Below, piece by piece: positions 1 to 4,792 of a DNA stretch of 5,393 nucleotides (within the stretch, counting starts at the first letter, position 1; every line of letters begins with the position of its first letter). Source of the stretch: Acidobacteriota bacterium (GTDB taxonomy: Bacteria; Acidobacteriota; Holophagae; Holophagales; Holophagaceae). The position numbers were made by a program, and so were the translations under genes. The stretch spans positions 1 through 5,393 of the forward strand of contig JAJYBX010000164.1 in the NCBI GenBank assembly GCA_021778785.1, given 5' to 3'. A model generated the notes under the pieces. The model ran no database searches. It had not been told where the DNA came from and saw only the letters and a list, made by a program, of their open reading frames with translations.

Positions 1-1
1 G

Positions 2-757
2 GACCTTCCCTACCAGCGGGCGCGCCTCTTCACCCGCAGCTGGAACCACGCCGAGGTCAAGCAGGGGGCCAATGCCTGGCCCACCCTCCAGGCCAGCCTC
101 GCCCAGCCGGTTCCCGCGGCGGCACCGGCCCCAGCCATGATCGCGGCCGCGCTGCCACCCTCCCTCCTCCTGGACCGCCTCTACCGGGGCGGCCGCACGC
201 AGGGCGGCATGGCGGAGATCACCTTCCCGGTGGAGGCCGGGCAGCCCCTCCTGCGGGTGCTGCTGGAGACCGCTCACATGCCCCGCCGGACCCTCCTCAT
301 TTCGCCCTCGGGCCGGCTCCGGGCCTTCTCCCGCCCCCTCGGCGGGCGGCGTGGAGGGCCCCGCACGGATCGCTTCGCGGAGGACGAGGCCGGCGATGAG
401 GCCTTTCCCGGCGCCGCGGCCAGCACCGTCTCCGTGCCGGATCCCGAGCCGGGCCTGTGGCGCGTGCAGCTCAGCGCCCAGGGCGAGGACGCCTTCTTGC
501 TCACGGCGGTCTTCCCGGAGGATCCCAGTGCGCCGATGGCGCTCGCCGAGGCGCGGAGTCTCGCCCGCGGGCGCGTCCTGCCCCTGGCCGCGGCGGCGGG
601 TCTCTCCGTGGAGATCCATACCGTCCGCACCACGCCACCGGCCAGGGCCCTGAAGGCCGGCACGGGGCGGATCGAACCCTCCGTGCTGAACCGCACCCTG
701 GTCCTCACCTGGCCCGGCGGGAAGGAACGGGATCTGGTCTTCAGCGAGGCGGAATAG
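2..757 (+). CDS. C-terminal part of a possible alpha/beta-hydrolase (lipase/esterase-like) with a C-terminal beta-sandwich-like domain; 5' truncated
   Basis: The frame is open from the left edge to a TAG at 755-757, leaving 251 residues. An internal ATG at 137 lies in the middle of a Pro/Ala linker and is not a credible start. Residues 1-35 contain an Asn-His pair (N15-H16) followed by a helix with W26-P27. This resembles the end of an alpha/beta-hydrolase, where the catalytic His precedes the last helix, but the nucleophile and acid lie outside the window, so this is inference. Residues 36-50 are a Pro/Ala linker. Residues from about 53 to 190 read as beta strands: a strand rich in V, L and R, then a 'LLISPSGR' turn, then 'PEPGLWRVQL'. 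That pattern resembles pre-peptidase C-terminal or similar beta-sandwich domains of exported proteins. The last 60 residues show no motif I recognise. The gene converges on the CYTH gene and overlaps it by 17 bp. Coding is near certain; the function is weakly supported. Confidence 0.6.
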   Translation, partial: DLPYQRARLFTRSWNHAEVKQGANAWPTLQASLAQPVPAAAPAPAMIAAALPPSLLLDRLYRGGRTQGGMAEITFPVEAGQPLLRVLLETAHMPRRTLLISPSGRLRAFSRPLGGRRGGPRTDRFAEDEAGDEAFPGAAASTVSVPDPEPGLWRVQLSAQGEDAFLLTAVFPEDPSAPMALAEARSLARGRVLPLAAAAGLSVEIHTVRTTPPARALKAGTGRIEPSVLNRTLVLTWPGGKERDLVFSEAE

Positions 758-1280
758 CCCCGAGTCCCTGGGCCTGGTAGAGCTCCGGATAGCTCCGGGG
801 CTCGGCCCGGTCCGGCGCCAGCCCCAGGCCCTCCATGGCGCTCCGGATGGCCTGGGGATCGCCCTCCAGTTCCAGGTAGCAGCCGAAGGGGGTCTCGTCG
901 AGGCAGGCCACCAGCTCCTCGCGGGACCACACGGCCCGCACCTTCTCCAGGACCATCACGGGCTCGAAGCCCAGGGCACGGAGGATGCCCTCCAACGCGT
1001 GGCCGTCCTCCACGCCGGTCTCGAGCTCCGGGCGGATCTTCAGCAGCGCGTCCGGGACCTTGGGCCCCTTCCAGGTGAGCCGCGTCTGGCCCGCGTAGCG
1101 CCGGAGGCGGAGGGCCGATCCGGCGGCCCGCAGCTCGCCGCGCCGGTCCCAGAGGACGCTGGATTCGGCCTGGGCGGGGACCGTCTCGCGGAAGCCCAGG
1201 GCCGCCAGCAGCTGGCGGTAGGGTGCCGTGGCGGGGATCCGCAGCTTCAGTTCCGTCTCCAGCAGGGAAGGGGACGTCAT
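741..1280 (-). CDS. CYTH-domain protein (triphosphate tunnel metalloenzyme; class IV adenylate cyclase/thiamine-triphosphatase superfamily)
   Basis: The product is 179 aa, the usual size for a single-domain CYTH protein. It shows the full set of family signatures: the N-terminal ExExK motif (E8, E10, K12), the R58-x-R60 pair, K71 in a 'TWKGP' strand, K81-x-R83, K113/R115 in 'LEKVRAVW', D128, the E137-x-E139 pair in 'YLELEG', and a C-terminal 'RSYPELY' motif. In this superfamily, eight antiparallel strands form a tunnel whose acidic residues bind Mg/Mn and whose basic residues bind triphosphate. Members hydrolyse tripolyphosphate or thiamine triphosphate, or cyclise ATP, and sequence alone does not tell which. 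It has no signal peptide, so it is cytoplasmic. I chose the ATG at 1280 because GAGGAG lies 8 nt upstream and the conserved domain begins at once. The frame stays open further upstream to 1439, but that extension would overlap the divergent gene and shows no conserved features. Confidence 0.9.
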   Translation of the reverse strand: MTSPSLLETELKLRIPATAPYRQLLAALGFRETVPAQAESSVLWDRRGELRAAGSALRLRRYAGQTRLTWKGPKVPDALLKIRPELETGVEDGHALEGILRALGFEPVMVLEKVRAVWSREELVACLDETPFGCYLELEGDPQAIRSAMEGLGLAPDRAEPRSYPELYQAQGLGAIPPR

Positions 1281-1350
1281 GGCGGGCGCTCCTCGGAATG
1301 AACAGCCGGGGCGGATGTGGGCATGATGGTGGAACGACCCGGCGCGCCCT
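1281..1350. promoter_or_regulatory. Short divergent intergenic region between the CYTH gene and the Trp-rich protein gene
   Basis: These 70 bp separate two divergently oriented starts, so any promoters for both genes lie here or overlap the opposite coding sequence. I see no convincing -35/-10 pair in either direction. It contains an 8-bp GC palindrome, GGCGCGCC, at 1341-1348, just before the GTG of the rightward gene. That gene has no clear Shine-Dalgarno sequence. Confidence 0.4.
1289..1294 (-). promoter_or_regulatory. Ribosome binding site of the CYTH gene
   Basis: On the minus strand this reads GAGGAG and lies 8 nt before the ATG at 1280. It is a strong Shine-Dalgarno match that selects this start over longer in-frame extensions reaching 1439. 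Confidence 0.75.
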
Positions 1351-2658
1351 GTGATCCCCCAAAAATACATCATCGCCACCCTCTTCATCGCCGCCATGCT
1401 GCTCCTCTTCGCGGTGGTGCAGGCGCCGCGCCCCGTCACGTCCGGCGGCGTGACCGCGGCCGAGGCCCCGGTGGTGATGAGCCTCGGCGCCTACGACCCG
1501 GTCACGGATTTCCATCTGGAGGACGGCTGGTCCCCGCGGTTCCTGGGCACGGTGGACCCGGACCAGGCCGAGCCCTGGCCCTTCGGCGGCGGCTTCGGCA
1601 CGCCCTGGGAGCCCGCCTCGCCCTACCTGGCCGACCAGGGCCTGGCCCTGAACGGACCCAGGGGCCTCAGCGAAGTCGTGCTCTGGCGGGGCCTGGAGTG
1701 GCGGCACTACCGCTTCGACGCGCCCCTCTGCTCGGCGCGGCTCGATCCGGCGAAGGGCACCCGGCTGCTCGTGACACTGCAGATGGGGCCAGACCGCTTC
1801 GAGACGCGCCTGCTGGAGGTGCCCGAGGGCCGCGTGCTCTGGTCGGCCCAGTCGGGGCCCTGGAGCCGTTTCAGCTGGGATGGCCGCGCCGCGATCTTCG
1901 GATTCTTCGAGCCCGCGGAACCCAAGGCCGAGGCCCGGCTGCTGCTCACGACCCTGCCCCTCGACAGCGACCTCGGCGAAACCACCCTGGCCGCCTGGGA
2001 CGAGGTGGGTCTGCCCCCGCCGCCCCGAAACTGGCCCGTGAAGCCGGAGGGGCTCTCGGACGATGGCCGCGATCTGCCCGGGGCCAAGGCGGTCGTGCCC
2101 TGGCACGCCGGGGACCGCCTCTGGTTCCCGAACCCCGACCGGTTGTGGGTCTCGGGCTCCCAGGGGTGGACGGACTGGAACCTGGAGAAGGGCCGCTGGC
2201 ATCGCGTCGCGGCCGGGCCGGGCCTGCTGGTGGCCCACCCGCCCCTGGCCATGGCCCTCACCGAACCCCTGGCCGCCGGCGGCATGGGGCGGCGGACCAC
2301 GCCTCCCGGCAGCCTCGACTGGACTCCCATTCCCGCGGATGCGCCCGCCTGGCCGGCCTACGACGCGGCCTGGGCCTGGGCGCCCGGCGGGGCCTTCGAT
2401 GCCTGGGATCGCCGGTGGGGGAACACCGGCCTGGCGCCGGAGCGCCAGCGCCAGGCGGTGACGGACTACTTCCGCTCGGAGTGGCGCACGGGGCTGGAGC
2501 TGCGGGCCTCCGTGAAGGGCTGGCTCCCCGCGGGCCCCGAGGTGGCCCTGCGCGAAGGGCAGGGCGTGGCCTGGGTGTGGGTGGGGACCCGCATCGTCCT
2601 CGTGCGCCTGGTGGAGGTGGAGCGCATCCACACCCTGAAGAAGCTGCTGAGGCCCTGA
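1351..2658 (+). CDS. Exported or membrane-anchored Trp-rich protein of unknown function
   Basis: The product is 435 aa, and I do not recognise the family. The N-terminus has Lys5 followed by an uninterrupted hydrophobic stretch at residues 7-25, then a small-residue region at about 26-40. This fits a signal peptide or single N-terminal membrane anchor, placing the rest in the periplasm or on the cell surface. The remaining ~395 residues look like a soluble, strand-rich fold, and segments such as 'GRVLWSAQSGPW' and 'GDRLWFPNPDRLWVSG' recall beta-propeller blades. Tryptophan is exceptionally abundant: about 26 residues, near 6%, densest between 251 and 410. The only cysteine is C127, so no disulfide is possible within the chain. 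The GTG at 1351 is the only plausible start, because TGA at 1324-1326 closes the frame with no ATG in between; its ribosome site is weak. M16, inside the hydrophobic segment, is a poor alternative. The receiver-protein gene starts 90 bp downstream. Confidence 0.8.
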   Translation: MIPQKYIIATLFIAAMLLLFAVVQAPRPVTSGGVTAAEAPVVMSLGAYDPVTDFHLEDGWSPRFLGTVDPDQAEPWPFGGGFGTPWEPASPYLADQGLALNGPRGLSEVVLWRGLEWRHYRFDAPLCSARLDPAKGTRLLVTLQMGPDRFETRLLEVPEGRVLWSAQSGPWSRFSWDGRAAIFGFFEPAEPKAEARLLLTTLPLDSDLGETTLAAWDEVGLPPPPRNWPVKPEGLSDDGRDLPGAKAVVPWHAGDRLWFPNPDRLWVSGSQGWTDWNLEKGRWHRVAAGPGLLVAHPPLAMALTEPLAAGGMGRRTTPPGSLDWTPIPADAPAWPAYDAAWAWAPGGAFDAWDRRWGNTGLAPERQRQAVTDYFRSEWRTGLELRASVKGWLPAGPEVALREGQGVAWVWVGTRIVLVRLVEVERIHTLKKLLRP

Positions 2659-2738
2659 GGCCGATCCATTCCGTTGCGATCGAAGTCCTGATTTCTGGTA
2701 GCGTTGTGCCCAGCCTTCTTTTTCCTTCCTGGCTTCCC

Positions 2739-2743
2739 GAGGT
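2739..2743 (+). promoter_or_regulatory. Ribosome binding site that sets the start of the receiver-domain gene
   Basis: GAGGT lies 5 nt before the ATG at 2749. It favours this start over an in-frame start at 2704, which would add 15 residues of non-conserved sequence ahead of the receiver domain's first strand. Confidence 0.65.
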
Positions 2744-2748
2744 ATCCG

Positions 2749-4041
2749 ATGCCGCGTCTCCTCCTCGTGGACGACAATCCCAGCATCCACCGGATTGCCG
2801 AGTCCCTGCTCGCTCCCACGGACGTGGAACTGGTGTGCGTCGATTCCGCCGCGGAGGCCCTCGACCGGATCGGGCGGGGGGAGCGTTTCGACGTGGCCCT
2901 GGTGGACACGGCCATGCCCGGGATGGACGGCTGGACGCTGCTCTCCCGCCTCCGTGCCAACGAAGCCACCGCCACCATGCCCATCGCCCTGATGGCGGGC
3001 GTGCTCGATCCCGTGGATCCCTCGAAGCTGGCCAAGGCCCCCGTGCAGGGCTTCCTGAAGAAGCCCATCGAGCTGCGGGAGCTGGGTGACCGGGTGAAGG
3101 CCCTCCTCGCCACCCCCGTGGCGCCCCCCGCCTCCCCCTCGCCCTTCAGCACCGTCCCCGCCACGCCGGCCGCCGACCTGGTGCAGCGGGCCAATGCGGC
3201 CCTCCCCGAATACCGTCCCGAGCCCATTCCCGAACCCATGCCGGCGTTCCCCTCCGCGCCGGAGCCCGAGGACGATCTCCTGGTGCTCACCTCCGAGGAC
3301 CTGTGGCCCGAGGAGGCGGCCCCGGTGCCCGCCGCACCGGAGGCCCCTGCCATTCCGGAACCGCTGCCCGAAGTCCACCTGGAACTGGAGGAGCTCGATC
3401 TGGAGAGCCTGCAGGACCTGGGCGTGGCACCCGCCGCCACGGCCGGGGGGGGCGCCGACATCCTCCCGGGAGTCGAACCCGTCTTCCCCGACGATGCGCT
3501 GGTGACCCTGTCGGGCCTGGAGGAACTGGATCTGACGCCCGAGGTGCCCATGGAGGCGCCCGCACCCGCGCCTGCCGAGCCGGAACTGGCCGAGCCGGAG
3601 CTGGCCGAGCTGGAGCTGGAGCCGCTGGATGCGGACCTGGACCTCGCGCCCCTGGAGGGGCTGCCGGCGGGGATGCCCCCCCTCGAGGAGGTCCACCCGG
3701 CCGGTGCGGACGTGGGCCCCATCGTCTTCGAACCGGAGAGGGCCGCTCCGGTGGCCGCCCTGATCGCGCCCCACGTCCATGTGCCCGAGGCCTCCGAGGC
3801 CATGGCGGTGCCGCCGCACCTGGAGGTTGCCGTGGGCGGTCAGGCGCCTGCCGCGCCCGGGCAGGCCCCGGCCGGAACGCCCGGCCCGGCGGAGGCCCAG
3901 GCTGTGGTGCAGGCGATCCTGGGAGATCCGGTGCTGGTGGACGCCCTGGTGAAGGCCGTCGTGGCCCGCATGGGCGACCAGGCCATTCGCGAGATCGCCT
4001 GGGAAGTGATTCCGGATCTGGCGGGAAGATTGCATTCCTGA
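2749..4041 (+). CDS. Response-regulator receiver protein with long acidic Pro/Ala/Leu linker and C-terminal WEVIPDLA module
   Basis: The product is 430 aa. Residues 1-118 are a CheY-like receiver domain: first strand 'RLLLVDD' with acidic pair D8/D9, phospho-acceptor D53 in 'VALVDTAMPGMDG', and conserved K105 in 'FLKKP'. The switch Thr/Ser position, five residues after P78, is A83, and F102 takes the usual Tyr/Phe position. Residues 119 to about 375 are a low-complexity linker rich in Pro, Ala, Glu and Leu, with LEELDL at 213-218 and 257-262 and three AEPEL-type repeats at 276-290. Residues 381-430 form a predicted helical module ending in 'WEVIPDLAGRL' (W418 to L428). From memory, a longer form of this C-terminal signature occurs on receiver proteins of myxobacteria and related groups. 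There is no DNA-binding or enzymatic output domain, so signalling is probably by protein-protein contact in the cytoplasm. The start at 2749 has GAGGT 5 nt upstream. The HVQTED-family gene follows 45 bp downstream, probably in the same transcript. Confidence 0.88.
   Translation: MPRLLLVDDNPSIHRIAESLLAPTDVELVCVDSAAEALDRIGRGERFDVALVDTAMPGMDGWTLLSRLRANEATATMPIALMAGVLDPVDPSKLAKAPVQGFLKKPIELRELGDRVKALLATPVAPPASPSPFSTVPATPAADLVQRANAALPEYRPEPIPEPMPAFPSAPEPEDDLLVLTSEDLWPEEAAPVPAAPEAPAIPEPLPEVHLELEELDLESLQDLGVAPAATAGGGADILPGVEPVFPDDALVTLSGLEELDLTPEVPMEAPAPAPAEPELAEPELAELELEPLDADLDLAPLEGLPAGMPPLEEVHPAGADVGPIVFEPERAAPVAALIAPHVHVPEASEAMAVPPHLEVAVGGQAPAAPGQAPAGTPGPAEAQAVVQAILGDPVLVDALVKAVVARMGDQAIREIAWEVIPDLAGRLHS
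3574..3618 (+). repeat. Three tandem 15-bp repeats coding AEPEL/AEPEL/AELEL
   Basis: Three consecutive 15-bp units, starting at 3574, 3589 and 3604, differ at only one or two bases each. They code five-residue repeats in the acidic linker of the receiver protein. Because the unit is a multiple of three, gain or loss of copies would change linker length without breaking the frame. Confidence 0.8.
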
Positions 4042-4054
4042 GCGCATGATGCGC
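4042..4054. repeat. Perfect 13-bp palindrome just after the receiver-gene stop codon
   Basis: GCGCAT-G-ATGCGC has 6-bp arms around a single central base and sits immediately after the TGA at 4039-4041, in the 45-bp gap before the next gene. The single-base centre makes an RNA hairpin unlikely and no U-run follows, so it does not look like a terminator. It could be a protein-binding site or chance in GC-rich DNA. Confidence 0.4.
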
Positions 4055-4086
4055 CCCTCCACCCCCCTCCGCACCGGGTTCCTCCC

Positions 4087-4728
4087 ATGATCACGGGCTA
4101 CAACACGGACGTCCGCCACGGGAACCGGATCTTCCACGTCCAGACGGAGGACAAGGGGCTGGCGAATCCGCGCATCGAGACCCTGATCTACGTGGGTGGC
4201 GAGATCCTGGACAGCTACCGTTCCTCCTACGAGGACCTGCTGGCCAGCCCCCCCCTCTCCGAGGGAGCGGTCCAGGGCCGCATGGATGAGCAGCACCGCG
4301 CGGTCATCCGCGACATCAAGAACGGGAAGTACGACCTCACCCCTCCGGACCTGCTGGAGCAGCAGGCCTTCAACGATCGCCCCCTGGACCAGGCCATCCT
4401 GGAATTCCTGCAGCAGGAGGGGGATGTGGACACCCTGGAGCTGGTGCTGGACCAGGCCCTGAAGCCCGTCTTCGGGAGCCCCTTCCGCCTGCGGGTGAAG
4501 GCGCGCCTCTGCCACAGCCAGGGCCCCGTGGCGGATGCGGAGGTCTCGGTGAAGTTGGTGTCCAGCCTGAAGAAGGCCACCAGCCTCCTGTCGGGCCGGA
4601 CCGACGCGGAAGGCCTCTTCGCGGGCGAGGTCCAGCTGCCGCCCAGCCAGCCCGGCCAGTGCGCGGTGGTGGTGAGCTGCGCCTGCGACCAGGGCTTCGA
4701 CGAGGTCAAGGCGGCGGTGGTCGCCTAG
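4087..4728 (+). CDS. Conserved uncharacterised protein: N-terminal HVQTED domain, C-terminal Ig-like/transthyretin-like domain
   Basis: The product is 213 aa. Residues 1-50 begin 'MITGYNTDV', then 'FHVQTEDKG' (H17 to G24) and 'IYVGGEIL'. From memory, this block marks an uncharacterised family in Acidobacteriota and delta-type bacteria with no assigned activity. Residues 51-128 are largely helical and charged. Residues 132-213 look like a beta-sandwich of the Ig-like/carboxypeptidase-regulatory type: 'GPVADAEVSVKL' (146-157), 'GRTDAEGLF' (170-178), then 'GQCAVVVSCAC' (190-200). Four cysteines, C142, C192, C198 and C200, all lie in this domain. There is no signal peptide or membrane segment, so a cytoplasmic location is most likely, although such beta-sandwich domains are commoner on exported proteins. 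The ATG at 4087 was chosen because the conserved block starts there; it has no Shine-Dalgarno sequence. Its position 45 bp after the receiver gene suggests a shared transcript and function. Confidence 0.85.
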   Translation: MITGYNTDVRHGNRIFHVQTEDKGLANPRIETLIYVGGEILDSYRSSYEDLLASPPLSEGAVQGRMDEQHRAVIRDIKNGKYDLTPPDLLEQQAFNDRPLDQAILEFLQQEGDVDTLELVLDQALKPVFGSPFRLRVKARLCHSQGPVADAEVSVKLVSSLKKATSLLSGRTDAEGLFAGEVQLPPSQPGQCAVVVSCACDQGFDEVKAAVVA

Positions 4729-4744
4729 AACGACCAGAAAAATA

Positions 4745-4784
4745 CCTGGACGAAATACCCTCAGCTGCCTACCTTCATTCCAGG
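4745..4784. promoter_or_regulatory. Imperfect dyad, possible operator, in the leader of the MerR/B12 regulator
   Basis: Outer arms CCTGGA (4745-4750) and TCCAGG (4779-4784) are perfect inverted repeats, and the palindrome CAGCTG (4762-4767) shares their exact centre between 4764 and 4765. Over the 20-bp half-sites about 11 positions are symmetric. The dyad covers the candidate -35 and -10 elements and reaches the ribosome site, a suitable position for autorepression by a MerR-type dimer. That role is inference. Confidence 0.35.
4747..4775 (+). promoter_or_regulatory. Candidate sigma70-type promoter of the MerR/B12 regulator
   Basis: TGGACG (4747-4752, 4 of 6 to TTGACA) is followed after 17 bp by TACCTT (4770-4775, 3 of 6 to TATAAT). 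The segment 4729-4792 is clearly richer in A/T than its surroundings, which supports a regulatory role, but the -10 match is weak. The leader to the ATG would be only about 10-12 nt. Confidence 0.3.
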
Positions 4785-4790
4785 GGGAGG
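4782..4790 (+). promoter_or_regulatory. Ribosome binding site of the MerR/B12 regulator
   Basis: AGGGGGAGG lies just before the ATG at 4793. The GGAGG end leaves only 2 nt, which is short, while the AGGGGG part leaves 5 nt. A GTG at 4802, residue 4, would give 11 nt, so it remains an alternative start. Confidence 0.6.
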
Positions 4791-4792
4791 CC

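Noticed and set aside
137..139. ATG as start of a 206-aa gene
   Set aside because: The frame is open upstream to the window edge with plausible coding sequence, including an N-H pair and amphipathic helix. The ATG falls inside a Pro/Ala linker and has no ribosome site.
1341..1348. GGCGCGCC palindrome as an operator
   Set aside because: An 8-bp all-GC palindrome is expected by chance in DNA of this composition, and no partner copy is present.
1281..1439. Longer start for the CYTH gene
   Set aside because: The extra 53 residues are not CYTH-like and overlap the divergent gene's start, while a strong GAGGAG sits 8 nt before the ATG at 1280.
2651..2685. Possible terminator hairpins after the Trp-rich gene (GGCC-ctga-GGCC, and CGATC/GATCG)
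   Set aside because: Stems are only 4-5 bp and neither is followed directly by a T-run. The T-rich stretch at about 2717-2723 is too distant.
2674..2704. Possible promoter TTGCGA ... TAGCGT before the receiver gene
   Set aside because: The -35 is fair, but the -10 matches only 3 of 6 and the spacer is 19 bp, so it is not better than chance.
3303..4049. Alternative-frame Gly/Arg-rich reading on the plus strand
   Set aside because: It is low-complexity shadow translation inside the receiver protein's linker, with no start signal or motif.
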